The translations under genes were made by a program, and so were the position numbers. Below are positions 53,864 through 61,806 of a DNA stretch of 64,000 nucleotides, piece after piece. Numbering within the stretch: position 1 is the first letter of the stretch; every line of letters begins with the position of its first letter. The stretch lies in contig CAKSAJ010000005.1 of the NCBI GenBank assembly GCA_934435195.1, positions 62,001 through 126,000 on the forward strand, given 5' to 3'. Below the pieces are notes generated by a model, which worked only from the letters and a program-made list of their open reading frames with translations, ran no database searches and had not been told where the DNA came from. Source of the DNA: an uncultured Schaedlerella sp. (GTDB lineage Bacteria; Bacillota; Clostridia; Lachnospirales; Lachnospiraceae).

Positions 53864-54769
53864 TTATTTCATCAACTTTTTCATATTCAATTTCCCCCAC
53901 CCCAACTCATCTTTTTCTTCTTTAGAACAACTTTCCCGCAATCTAAGCTTCACTTCCACATTTGTCATATCCGGATATTTTGACAAAAGACAGGCGATTG
54001 CCCCTGCCACTACCGGAGTTGACATAGACGTTCCACTCTTTGCAATATACGGCTTTTTCCAGCGGCGTGTATACTGTCCGTTACAGCTGATCACTTTCGT
54101 TCCCGGTGCTGTCAGATCCGGCTTGATCACGCATTGTTTTGTCGGTCCTCTCCCCGAATAATTCCATTCCTTTTGCGAATGGACATTTACAATTTGCGAG
54201 CCGCCTGTCACCCCTACTGTAATCACCTTTCTGCTACTCCCCGGAACAGCGATCGTTCCATCCTTTGGTCCGTAATTTCCTGCTGACACTACAACCACCA
54301 ACCCTGCATCCCATAACATTTCCACAACGGATAACAAATTTCTTTCTTCTATATTATTTAGTTGTGGCTTTGCCCCTACTGAAATATTTACAATGCGGAT
54401 ATTTCTTTTCTTTTTCAATTCCAATATCCAACTAATCCCCTCTTCTACAGCCTGAATTGTTCCATTCCCCTGCTGATCTAATACTTTTCCTACAACCAAC
54501 TCACTTCTTGGTGCCATCCCCTGGTATATGCCATCCGACATTTTCCCGCTTCCTGCGAGTATTCCCGCCACATGCGTACCATGACCGCTATCATCATATA
54601 TCGCTTTCCGTTTCCCAACAAAATCTGAGAACTCTAAAATCCGCCTGTCAAAGTCCGGATGTAAAATGATCCCGGAATCCAATATAGCAATACAGATTCC
54701 TTGACCAAAATATTTTCCCATTTTCATATCTTCCGTCCAATATCCGATAGCTTCTTTTACTCGTTTCAT
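53864..54769 (-). CDS. Subtilisin-like serine protease (S8), no signal peptide
   Basis: The 301 residues hold the full catalytic set: Asp in AILDSGIILHPDF near 31, His in SGHGTHVAGIL near 63, the oxyanion Asn in VVSAGNYGP near 163 and Ser in SGTSMSTPVVAGA near 248. There is no signal peptide or obvious propeptide, so the enzyme is probably cytoplasmic, like intracellular subtilisins, or made in the sporulating cell. It is divergent from the Cys-rich gene at 54862. The ribosome site is weak (AAAGG). Substrate unknown. Confidence 0.88.
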   Translation of the reverse strand: MKRVKEAIGYWTEDMKMGKYFGQGICIAILDSGIILHPDFDRRILEFSDFVGKRKAIYDDSGHGTHVAGILAGSGKMSDGIYQGMAPRSELVVGKVLDQQGNGTIQAVEEGISWILELKKKRNIRIVNISVGAKPQLNNIEERNLLSVVEMLWDAGLVVVVSAGNYGPKDGTIAVPGSSRKVITVGVTGGSQIVNVHSQKEWNYSGRGPTKQCVIKPDLTAPGTKVISCNGQYTRRWKKPYIAKSGTSMSTPVVAGAIACLLSKYPDMTNVEVKLRLRESCSKEEKDELGWGKLNMKKLMK

Positions 54770-54797
54770 AAAAAGAACCTTTTTCTTTCAATTTATT

Positions 54798-54826
54798 CAC
54801 ACTTTCTTATATTCGTTCATACTATA
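54798..54826 (+). promoter_or_regulatory. Sigma-K-like promoter of the Cys-rich gene
   Basis: CACA and CATACTATA are separated by 16 bases, matching the sigma-K consensus (AC, then CATA-N3-TA at 16-17 bases). It lies about 35 bases before the start codon of the Cys-rich gene. A good sigma-A promoter is not seen there. The match rests on short motifs. Confidence 0.5.
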
Positions 54827-54861
54827 ACATTGTAAATGATCAACTTTGGAGGATATATCGA

Positions 54862-55113
54862 ATGAGTGATTTAACTGCTACAAACTGTGGATGTGGTTGC
54901 GACAACAATTGTGGAGGAAACTGGGAAAATAATTCTTGCCTGTGGATTATCCTGCTGCTTATCTGCTGTGGCGGATGCGGCAATAACAGAATCGGAAATG
55001 GCTGTGGATGTGGTGGAGACAGTTGTCTGTGGATCATCTTATTGCTTATCTTCTGTGGCGGATGTGGCAACAATGGATTTGGATGCGGCAACGGATTCGG
55101 CTGTGGCTGCTAA
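54862..55113 (+). CDS. Cys/Gly-rich repeat protein, chorion-like, possibly spore coat
   Basis: The 83-residue protein has 17 cysteines and is rich in Gly and Asn. A unit of the form SCLWIILLLI, then a CGGCGNN linker, occurs twice (about 25-43 and 53-71), and the tail alternates Gly with Cys and Phe. Similar small proteins in Lachnospiraceae carry a chorion-class name; none has a known function that I can cite. GGAGGATATATCG precedes the ATG. A sigma-K-like promoter suggests expression in the mother cell and a spore-surface role, which is inference. Overlapping frames on both strands look like shadows. Confidence 0.72.
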   Translation: MSDLTATNCGCGCDNNCGGNWENNSCLWIILLLICCGGCGNNRIGNGCGCGGDSCLWIILLLIFCGGCGNNGFGCGNGFGCGC

Positions 55114-55146
55114 GGTTTATTCTTCTGTTTTCTCATACTAACTTCA

Positions 55147-55174
55147 AAAGGTGCTGTCGCAACTGACAGCACCT
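55147..55174. terminator. Bidirectional terminator between the Cys-rich gene and deoB
   Basis: AAGGTGCTGTC pairs with GACAGCACCTT around a five-base loop. The genes converge on it; T runs are short on both sides. Confidence 0.7.
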
Positions 55175-55205
55175 TCTCTAAATATCTATAAATCGAATTT
55201 TCAAT

Positions 55206-56396
55206 TTATTTCAATTCTCCCAAAATAGATTTTCCAATTGTTCCTTCTGGCATCTTTACACCAAAGTTATCGGCGATTGTTGCTCCGATCACTGCAAATG
55301 TATCTGAATCCTGCAATTTTCCATAACCTTCCATAGATGGAGAATAAGCAAAAAATGGGACTTGCTCTCTCGTATGGTCTGTTCCTGTATGTGTCGGATC
55401 ATTTCCATGATCTGCTGTAATGATCAAAAGATCATCCTCTTTTAACTCCTTTAAAAATTCTCCTAATTTCACATCGAATTTTTCGAGCTCTTCTGCATAT
55501 CCTTTTACATTTCGGCGATGTCCCCACAACGCATCAAAATCTACCAGATTCACGAAACACAGCCCTTTAAATTCTCTCTTGGCTATATCGATCGTCTGCT
55601 CCATTCCATGAACAGAACTTTTTGACTTATTTGATTCCGTCAAACCTTCCCCATCGAAAATATCAAAAATTTTACCAACTGAAATCACATCATATCCGGC
55701 ATCTTTCAATGCATTCAACGCAGTTCTTCCATATGGTTTCAGAGCATAATCATGTCTGTTACTTGTTCTCTTAAACTCGCCTTTTTTCTTTCCGACATAT
55801 GGTCTTGCAATGACACGACCGACTTTCCACTCATCTTTCATTGTGATTTCACGTGCAATCTCACAACAACGATAAAGTTCATCTAACCCAAATGTCTCTT
55901 CATTTCCACAAATCTGCAATACAGAATCTGCTGATGTATAAACAATCATATGTCCTGTCGCAATTTCTTCCTCTGCAAGTTCATCTAAAATTGCCGTTCC
56001 GCTTGCACTCTTATTTCCAATCACCTTATGTCCTGTTCTTTTCTCAAGTTCATCTATTAATTCCTTTGGAAATCCTGTCTCAGTAAATGTTTTAAATGGC
56101 TTTGTAATATGAAGTCCCATCATTTCCCAATGCCCTGTCATTGTATCCTTCCCCGTACTTGCTTCTCTCAAGAAAGAATAATATCCCATCGGTCGTTCTA
56201 CAGGAGCCACTTGCTTAAGCGGATGAAGATTTGCAATTCCAAGTTTTTGGAGATTTGGAATATGAAATTCCTCCACTGATTCAGAAATGTGTCCCATTGT
56301 GTCAGTTCCGGCATCCCCATAATCTGCCGCATCCGGCATTGCCCCTGCACCAAATGAATCAATTACAATTGTAAAAATTCGATTATATTTTTTCAT
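55206..56396 (-). CDS. deoB: Phosphopentomutase
   Basis: Manganese enzyme that interconverts (deoxy)ribose 1- and 5-phosphate in nucleoside breakdown. The 396 residues have the alkaline-phosphatase-fold metal sites: VIDSFGAGAMPDAAD near 12, and ITADHGNDPTHTGTDHTREQVP near 325. The phosphorylated threonine lies in ASTGKDTMTGHWEM near 85. The ATG at 56396 has GAGG three to four bases upstream; a GTG three codons earlier is in frame. It lies 13 bases after the purine nucleoside phosphorylase gene. Confidence 0.95.
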   Translation of the reverse strand: MKKYNRIFTIVIDSFGAGAMPDAADYGDAGTDTMGHISESVEEFHIPNLQKLGIANLHPLKQVAPVERPMGYYSFLREASTGKDTMTGHWEMMGLHITKPFKTFTETGFPKELIDELEKRTGHKVIGNKSASGTAILDELAEEEIATGHMIVYTSADSVLQICGNEETFGLDELYRCCEIAREITMKDEWKVGRVIARPYVGKKKGEFKRTSNRHDYALKPYGRTALNALKDAGYDVISVGKIFDIFDGEGLTESNKSKSSVHGMEQTIDIAKREFKGLCFVNLVDFDALWGHRRNVKGYAEELEKFDVKLGEFLKELKEDDLLIITADHGNDPTHTGTDHTREQVPFFAYSPSMEGYGKLQDSDTFAVIGATIADNFGVKMPEGTIGKSILGELK

Positions 56397-56409
56397 TAAC
56401 CTCACTCCA

Positions 56410-57222
56410 TTACATGTTCACAATAACTTTTGTAACAAGTTCCTTAAATGATTTTGCTACGCGGTCAGCTGTCTCCTGCACCTCTTTATGATTCAATGCT
56501 TCTTTTGAAAGTCCTGCCGCCATATTTGTAATGCAGGAAATTCCACAAATTTCCATTCCCATGTGACGTGCTGCCATAGCTTCGCAGGCTGTACTCATTC
56601 CAACCGCATCTGCACCCCAGTTCTGCGCAAGTCTTATCTCTGCCGGAGTCTCATAGCTTGGTCCTGTAAACTGAACATAAACACCTTCTTGTAGCTCAAT
56701 ACCACATTCTGCTGCACATTTGCGGATCACATCGCGAAGACGCTTACTGTACACTTCACTCATATCCGGAAATCTCACTCCGAGTTCCTCAATATTTGGT
56801 CCGATCAATGGACTTGGCACCGCAGTTGTAATATGATCTGTGATCATCATAAAATCTCCTGGTTTATAAGAAGGATTACATCCGCCTGCTGCATTTGTAA
56901 GGAGAATTTTCTTTGCTCCAAGCATTCCCATAAGGCGTGTTGGAAGAACAACATCTGACATCGTGTATCCTTCATAATAATGAACACGTCCCTGCATAAT
57001 CACAACAGGTGTATTCTCTACATATCCAAATACAAAACGTCCTTTATGACCTTTTACTGTAGAAACCGGAAAACCTTCTATTTCTGCATAATCAATTGTC
57101 TGCTCAATCTGAATTCCATCTGCAAAATCTCCAAGCCCGGAACCAAGGATCAATGCTACTTCCGGTTTAAAATCTATTTTCTTTTTTACACTTTCAAGAC
57201 ATGTCATTAATTTCTTATACAT
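56410..57222 (-). CDS. Purine nucleoside phosphorylase (trimeric, family 2)
   Basis: Splits purine (deoxy)nucleosides to base and (deoxy)ribose 1-phosphate, which DeoB then isomerises. The 270 residues show the family 2 features: ILGSGLGDFAD near 30, VKGHKGRFVFGYV near 58, ILLTNAAGGCNPSYKPGD near 108 and AVGMSTACEAMAARHMGMEICGIS near 207. The ATG at 57222 has GGAG eight bases before it. Transcribed with deoC upstream and deoB downstream. Confidence 0.94.
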   Translation of the reverse strand: MYKKLMTCLESVKKKIDFKPEVALILGSGLGDFADGIQIEQTIDYAEIEGFPVSTVKGHKGRFVFGYVENTPVVIMQGRVHYYEGYTMSDVVLPTRLMGMLGAKKILLTNAAGGCNPSYKPGDFMMITDHITTAVPSPLIGPNIEELGVRFPDMSEVYSKRLRDVIRKCAAECGIELQEGVYVQFTGPSYETPAEIRLAQNWGADAVGMSTACEAMAARHMGMEICGISCITNMAAGLSKEALNHKEVQETADRVAKSFKELVTKVIVNM

Positions 57223-57247
57223 AATTTCCACTCCTTTTCACTCAATT

Positions 57248-57907
57248 TTAATATCCCGTTGCTTCCTCATTCTTCACAATCTTAATGATACGACTTGTGC
57301 CAAGACGATCTGCTCCAAGTTCAAGGAACTTCTCAGCATCTTCAATAGAAGAAATTCCGCCCGCTGCTTTCATCTTCACATTCGGACCGATATGCTCTGA
57401 GAACAGTTTGATATCTTCAAATGTCGCTCCTGCTCCGCCAAAACCTGTAGAGGTCTTAATGTAATCAGCACCTGCATTTGTTACGATTTCGCACATCTTA
57501 ATCTTCTCTTCGTCAGTAAGGAAACATGTCTCAATGATAACTTTAAGAATTTTATCTTTGCAGACAGCTTTTAAAGCTCTAATCTCATTCTCGATCAAAT
57601 CATACTTTTTATCCTTGAGCCATCCGATATTGATTACCATATCAATTTCAGAAGCACCATTCTCCAGTGCATCTTTTGTCTCAAATTCCTTTGCTTTAGT
57701 TGTCATATATCCGTTTGGGAATCCGATCACTGTACAGACCGCCATCTTATCGCCCATATATTCTGCAGCCTGTTTTACGTAGCTTGGTGCAATACAAACA
57801 GATGCGGTTTGATATTTCATTGCATCGTCACAAATCTGTTTGATTTCTTCCCAAGTAGCCCCCTGAAGAAGAAGTGTATGATCAACATGTTTTAAAATCT
57901 CTTTCAT
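57248..57907 (-). CDS. deoC: Deoxyribose-phosphate aldolase
   Basis: Class I aldolase cleaving deoxyribose 5-phosphate to glyceraldehyde 3-phosphate and acetaldehyde. The 219 residues carry DHTLL near 8, the VCIAPSYV block near 37, and the Schiff-base lysine in DYIKTSTGFGGAG near 150. MKAAGGISSIEDA near 180 holds the second active lysine. It completes the pathway from the pnp and deoB products. AAGGAAG lies 14 bases before the ATG, a rather long spacing. Confidence 0.95.
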   Translation of the reverse strand: MKEILKHVDHTLLLQGATWEEIKQICDDAMKYQTASVCIAPSYVKQAAEYMGDKMAVCTVIGFPNGYMTTKAKEFETKDALENGASEIDMVINIGWLKDKKYDLIENEIRALKAVCKDKILKVIIETCFLTDEEKIKMCEIVTNAGADYIKTSTGFGGAGATFEDIKLFSEHIGPNVKMKAAGGISSIEDAEKFLELGADRLGTSRIIKIVKNEEATGY

Positions 57908-57963
57908 ATCCAGTATATAGTCTTCCTTTCAATTTATAGTATATCATCTTTTTTACTATTTTT

Positions 57964-58746
57964 TTATTTATTTTCCTGATCTGCTTTAATTAATTTACGA
58001 ATTGCTTCAACTGCCACCTGAATTGCCATATCTGTATCATGCGCAACCGGATTATCAAGACCAAGTTTTTCTCTCTCCTGATTTGCTACAACAAGGAAAC
58101 AAGAACCAACTCTTGCTCTTAATTTAGATGCACAGATAAACAGTGCAGCAGACTCCATTTCTGATGCAAGACATCCCATCATCTTCCATGCTTCCCATTT
58201 ATTGATAAGCTCATACCCTACCGGCATTGTCTCCGGCTCGTGCTGTCCATAAAATGCATCCTTACACTGAACAACACCTGTATAATGAGTAAAGTTTTTT
58301 TCTTTTGCGGCTGCAACCAACGCATTTGTAACATCAAGATCTGCCACTGCCGGATACTCGATCGGTGCATATTCTTTTGATGTTCCTTCCATACGGATTG
58401 CTCCTGTTGCAATTACAACATCCCCGCTTTTAATTTCTGTCTGCATTCCTCCACAAGTTCCAATTCTAACAAATGTATCTGCTCCGCATTTATATAATTC
58501 TTCCATTGCAATCGATGCTGAAGGTCCTCCAATTCCTGTAGATGTTACGCTTACTTTTACACCATCCAGTGTTCCTGTATATGTAACATATTCTCTGTTA
58601 TCTGCTATCAAAACCGGATCATCAAAATACTGTGCGATTTTTGCACATCTCTTTGGATCACCCGGCATGATCACATAACGTCCGACTTCTCCCTTTGCTA
58701 CCTGAATATGATATTGTCTGCTTTGATCTTCTGAATAATTTTTCAT
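57964..58746 (-). CDS. udp: Nucleoside phosphorylase (uridine phosphorylase family)
   Basis: The 260 residues are of the NP-I hexameric family: YVIMPGDPKRCAKIA near 25 (phosphate-binding), TSTGIGGPSASIAMEEL near 68, FVRIGTCGGMQ near 92 and the ASEMESAALF nucleoside motif near 185. It is most like uridine phosphorylase but related enzymes take purines. AAAGGTGG precedes the ATG. It sits at the head of the salvage group, directly after the remnant of a nucleoside permease. Confidence 0.88.
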   Translation of the reverse strand: MKNYSEDQSRQYHIQVAKGEVGRYVIMPGDPKRCAKIAQYFDDPVLIADNREYVTYTGTLDGVKVSVTSTGIGGPSASIAMEELYKCGADTFVRIGTCGGMQTEIKSGDVVIATGAIRMEGTSKEYAPIEYPAVADLDVTNALVAAAKEKNFTHYTGVVQCKDAFYGQHEPETMPVGYELINKWEAWKMMGCLASEMESAALFICASKLRARVGSCFLVVANQEREKLGLDNPVAHDTDMAIQVAVEAIRKLIKADQENK

Positions 58747-58782
58747 ACCTTTTCCACCTTTCTGTCTTTATTTTGTGTCTTA

Positions 58783-58959
58783 TCACTGTCCTTTATCGTA
58801 TGGTATTCCTTCTGCCTTTAGTGCTCTTGAATTTTTTGATACAAATACAAGAACAACCAGTGAAATAATATAAGGGAACATATTACACAATGTACTTGGA
58901 AACTTTAACGTTACCAACGCCGGGAATCCTGTATATACATTTGAAAGGGCACGGAACTT
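58783..58959 (-). pseudogene. Remnant of a nucleoside ABC permease, C-terminal 58 codons
   Basis: The minus strand encodes about 58 in-frame residues ending at a TGA. They include CNMFPYIISLVVLVFVSKNSRA, split here as CNMFPYIISL and VSKNSRA, and the end KAEGIPYDKGQ, typical of the second permease (BPD_transp_2 type) of Bmp/Nup nucleoside importers. A stop codon lies directly upstream in frame (58960-58962) and no start or remaining helices are present. The rest of the gene, the first permease, ATPase and lipoprotein are missing. It lies just before udp, where an intact importer is normally found. Confidence 0.78.
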
Positions 58960-59171
58960 TCAAACATTAACAAGGAATGCTTTTCTCTTCAGACCTCTAT
59001 ATTTCCAATTATGACATATGTCCCCTCCTTTTAATAGGACTACAGCCCCTTTCTCCTATTCTTTTTTGCATTTCATCTATTATTCACAGTTTTCTCATTT
59101 GTTTTTTGTTCACTTTGTCCATATTTTTATATCCCTTGCAAAGACATTTCTCCTTTTTTGTCTCCCAAGAT

Positions 59172-59318
59172 TCATTTTTTCTTCTTTTGTCTCTCTGTTT
59201 GATTTTTCGCCAACTGTTCCTCTCTTTTTTCTTTTCCTTCATCCAATCGTTTTTTCAACATACAATCTTCATCTAATTCATACACAGCATTTCCATCAAT
59301 AATTAATCTTCGTTTCAT
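59172..59318 (-). CDS. Small conserved protein of 48 residues
   Basis: The protein begins MKRRLIIDGNAVYELDEDC and ends in a lysine-rich charged helix. The N-terminal block (RLIIDGN, VYE, DE-C) looks like a short family found in many Clostridia with no assigned function, which I know only by pattern. GGAG lies six bases before the ATG, and codon use is normal. The 212 bases before it, up to the permease remnant, hold no gene I can see. Confidence 0.7.
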   Translation of the reverse strand: MKRRLIIDGNAVYELDEDCMLKKRLDEGKEKREEQLAKNQTERQKKKK

Positions 59319-59437
59319 ATTTTACTCCATTCTTTCCTTTCCTATATAATATGCTTCTTTTTTTATCTCGGGTTATTCCACCTGCATATTCTTCCCTGTC
59401 ACACATATTTTTATTCGACACATCATATATATCAGAT

Positions 59438-60022
59438 ATGGAAAAGAAATCAACAACACCACTCTCACCCTTTGATGAACTAACCATTCCATCTGAATTG
59501 CAGCTTTTAAAACTCATTCTTCCATACACCCCTGTCACCAATCAGAAAATGCTCGGTATTTTAATTAAATTTCTCGAATTAGAATACACGATTGATTTTT
59601 TCCAACACTGTACCCTCAAACTCCACTCTCAGACAACTGATACCCCTGTTTCTTTCTCAAATATCATCAGCGAAATTGCACCTTATCTTTCCAAACGCGA
59701 TTCGCAAATGCTAGCTTCTGTTCAAAACATTTTAAATATTCTGGAAATGATGCAAACCTTTCAAGATACTTCATCCGCTTCCCCTGCCGATTTATTTTCC
59801 GGAATGCTTTCTCCAGAACAACAAGAAATGTTCCAAATGTATCAAACCATGTTTCAACAGGAAGGAGACTCGCAAAATGAACGAATGGATGAATCATCCA
59901 CTTCTAAAGAATATGAATCCGGTGAAATACAATCTCATTCAGATGGCTGCGACCAAAACAGCAGGAAAAACAGGAAAGGAATTGATGCCGATCATGATGG
60001 CTCTGATCACGAGTGCAAATAA
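59438..60022 (+). CDS. Hypothetical protein, acidic, partly overlapping the next gene
   Basis: The 194-residue frame has a helical core (PSELQLLKLILPYTP, then FLELEYTIDFF and ML-ASVQNILNILEMMQ). A polar Ser/Asp/Gln tail begins near 150. I use the ATG at 59438; an ATG at 59351 extends the frame with hydrophobic, non-conserved residues. Neither has a ribosome site. The last 48 codons run in another frame across the first half of the following gene and have biased, low-complexity composition, so the true end may be earlier. Only general sequence features support it. Confidence 0.55.
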   Translation: MEKKSTTPLSPFDELTIPSELQLLKLILPYTPVTNQKMLGILIKFLELEYTIDFFQHCTLKLHSQTTDTPVSFSNIISEIAPYLSKRDSQMLASVQNILNILEMMQTFQDTSSASPADLFSGMLSPEQQEMFQMYQTMFQQEGDSQNERMDESSTSKEYESGEIQSHSDGCDQNSRKNRKGIDADHDGSDHECK

Positions 60023-60164
60023 ACAGGGGATTCATTTCACCCCCGACGAAATCACTTTAATCTTAGATATTATTAAAGAAGGTAAAACACCGGAAGAAAA
60101 AGCTCAAATTGACAGCACTATTCAAATGGTCAAAACAGTCCTTTCTAAAAATTCCCATTCTTAA
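59877..60164 (+). CDS. Small helical protein, function unknown
   Basis: The 95 residues form an all-helical, Met/Ile/Lys-rich protein (NEWMNHPLLKNMNPVKYNL, then TLILDIIKEGKTPEEK). AGGAG lies about nine bases before the ATG, making it a well-supported gene. The pattern resembles a small family seen downstream of similar acidic partners in Lachnospiraceae, seen by me only as a pattern. It overlaps the preceding frame by 146 bases. A bidirectional terminator follows after the palindromic element. Confidence 0.7.
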   Translation: MNEWMNHPLLKNMNPVKYNLIQMAATKTAGKTGKELMPIMMALITSANKQGIHFTPDEITLILDIIKEGKTPEEKAQIDSTIQMVKTVLSKNSHS

Positions 60165-60185
60165 GTTCACCTGTTTTTTTACGAA

Positions 60186-60310
60186 CAAAGAATGTGCTTT
60201 GCACATTCTTGCGCCTGCGGCGGTCGCTTGCGACACCTACATTGTACGCCGCAGTGCGCATCCTTAGCGGAGCGATTTTTATATATTAGGAAAGCACTTT
60301 CCTAATATAT
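60186..60310. repeat. GC-rich palindromic element with three nested hairpins
   Basis: Three strong hairpins follow one another: AAGAATGTGC/GCACATTCTT (60188-60210), GCGC-CT-GCGGC with GCCGC-AGT-GCGC (60211-60259), and a perfect 14-bp ATATATTAGGAAAG/CTTTCCTAATATAT (60281-60310). The middle is far more GC-rich than its neighbours. It codes for nothing. It could be a dispersed intergenic repeat or a structured RNA. Confidence 0.6.
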
Positions 60311-60346
60311 AAAAAAGATGCTGACATTACCGTCCGCATCTTTTTT
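60311..60346. terminator. Bidirectional terminator between the small + genes and the thioesterase
   Basis: AAAAAAGATGC pairs with GCATCTTTTTT, giving a T run on both strands between convergent genes. Confidence 0.82.
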
Positions 60347-60351
60347 AGTTC

Positions 60352-60825
60352 TTAAAATCCTTCTTTTCTTCTGAGTTCCCGCATCTCGCGTCGCTTTTGT
60401 GCAGCCTCCCATTCGCCTCTTTGCTCTTCTGTCTCAATAATCAGCCCTGGAACCTGAATCGGATGATCATTCTCATCTAATGCTACCATTGTCAGATATG
60501 CCCTGTTAATTGGGCGTCTCATCCCTTGCTTATCTTCCACATATGTATCCACTCGCACTTCCATCGAAGTATTCCCAACATAAGTCACTCGTCCGATAAT
60601 TACAACATGTTCCCCCAGATATGCACCTCTTATAAATTTCAGATTATCGATAGATGCTGTAATACAATTCTCTCTTGTATGACGCATCGCCACAATACCT
60701 GCTGCTTCATCAATCCATTGAACCAACATTCCCCCAAATAATCTTCCTGCTGCATTCAAATGATTCGGACGAACAATGTATACTGTCTCAACCCGCGATT
60801 CTTCCATCCGTCTTTGTTCACGCAC
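60352..60825 (-). CDS. Acyl-CoA thioesterase, hotdog fold (YkhA/YciA family)
   Basis: Cytosolic hydrolase of acyl-CoA esters. About 157 residues show the hotdog signature RPNHLNAAGRLFGGMLVQWIDEAAGIVA near 20-45, with the catalytic aspartate in WIDEAA. A CITASIDNLKFIRGAYLGEHV block follows. The C-terminus is basic. I take the GTG at 60825, with GGAGG 11 bases upstream; a TTG at 60843 would precede the ribosome site and an ATG six codons later is another option. It converges on the terminator with the plus-strand genes. Confidence 0.86.
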   Translation of the reverse strand: MREQRRMEESRVETVYIVRPNHLNAAGRLFGGMLVQWIDEAAGIVAMRHTRENCITASIDNLKFIRGAYLGEHVVIIGRVTYVGNTSMEVRVDTYVEDKQGMRRPINRAYLTMVALDENDHPIQVPGLIIETEEQRGEWEAAQKRREMRELRRKEGF

Positions 60826-61001
60826 TTTTACATTTTCCTCCAATTTTTTTACATATTTTTACAGTTAGCTTCATTGTAACGCTTTATCCTATTGTTTAAA
60901 AGTATTCTTTTTTATGTTTTATATAAGATACAATTTATTTCATCTGGTAAATTTATTTCCTATCATGTATCATATAAGTACATATGAAAAGAGGATTGCT
61001 T

Positions 61002-61784
61002 ATGAAAAACATAAAATTAACGATTCAATATGATGGCACGCGCTATCAAGGATGGCAGAAACCTGGAAAGAAAGGAAATTCTAATACCCTCTCTGGGAAA
61101 CTGACCGAAGTGATTTCTCGAATCACTGATGATGAAATCACCTTATTTGCAGGTGCTAAAACAGACACTAACGTACACGCTGATGCACAAATTGTAAATT
61201 TCAAAACAAATACTACATTATCTGCATTAAAATTAAAGCAGGAATTGAACCACTATCTTCCACAGGATATTGCTATCATTTCTGCCGAAGAGGTTTCTGA
61301 ACGTTTTCACGCTTCATTAAATGCACAAACAGTCACTTATCTTTATCGTGTAAGCTGTGCACCTGTTGCAGATGTATTTACAAGAAAATACAAATACCAT
61401 CTACCGGATACATTAGATTTAAATGCTATGCAGCATGCCTCAGAACAATTGCTTGGAAAACATGATTTCAAGAATTTTTCTTCTGGAAAGACAAAAAAAT
61501 CAACCGAAAAAGAATTGCTTTCCGTTGAAATTTTCAATGGATTTCATATTCCAAAAGATTTACTTCTAAAGTGCGAACAGCCATCTGATGCTGATTTTCT
61601 TTTTCTTCTAAAAGGAAATGATTTTCTACATCAAATGCCACTTTACTTAGTAGAAACGTTATTAGAAATAGGACTTGGCAGCCGAAGCGCCTCTTCCATT
61701 CCGCTCATATTTTCCGGGGAAGATACTGTTTCTAAACGTTGTCCTTCTCATGGTCTCTTTCTTCATGAGATTACATACCAATAA
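61002..61784 (+). CDS. Divergent TruA-like tRNA pseudouridine synthase
   Basis: The 260 residues follow TruA: LTIQYDGTRYQGWQ at the start, a catalytic-site motif near 57, ERFHASLNAQTVTYLYRV near 107, LLGKHDFKNFSSG near 155 and a late FLHQM. The canonical GRTDxGVHA reads GAKTDTNVHA, so the aspartate is kept but the arginine and glycine are changed, and HMVR near the end reads QMPLY. It is probably a paralogue with altered target or activity. The ATG at 61002 has AGAGG seven bases upstream; an earlier in-frame ATG lacks one. Confidence 0.82.
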   Translation: MKNIKLTIQYDGTRYQGWQKPGKKGNSNTLSGKLTEVISRITDDEITLFAGAKTDTNVHADAQIVNFKTNTTLSALKLKQELNHYLPQDIAIISAEEVSERFHASLNAQTVTYLYRVSCAPVADVFTRKYKYHLPDTLDLNAMQHASEQLLGKHDFKNFSSGKTKKSTEKELLSVEIFNGFHIPKDLLLKCEQPSDADFLFLLKGNDFLHQMPLYLVETLLEIGLGSRSASSIPLIFSGEDTVSKRCPSHGLFLHEITYQ

Positions 61785-61806
61785 AACCTAAAAAGGAGGA
61801 GCTTCC

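Noticed and set aside
54840..55141. Other frames over the Cys-rich gene on both strands
   Set aside because: They have no ribosome site and reflect the repetitive base composition of the real gene.
58960..59171. Gene in the gap after the permease remnant
   Set aside because: An AAAGGAGGGG is followed by ATG TCA TAA only, and longer plus-strand frames are Phe/Ser-rich with no ribosome site.
59296..59541. 81-codon minus-strand frame opposite the 59438 gene
   Set aside because: It overlaps the better supported 48-residue gene and has no clear start signals.
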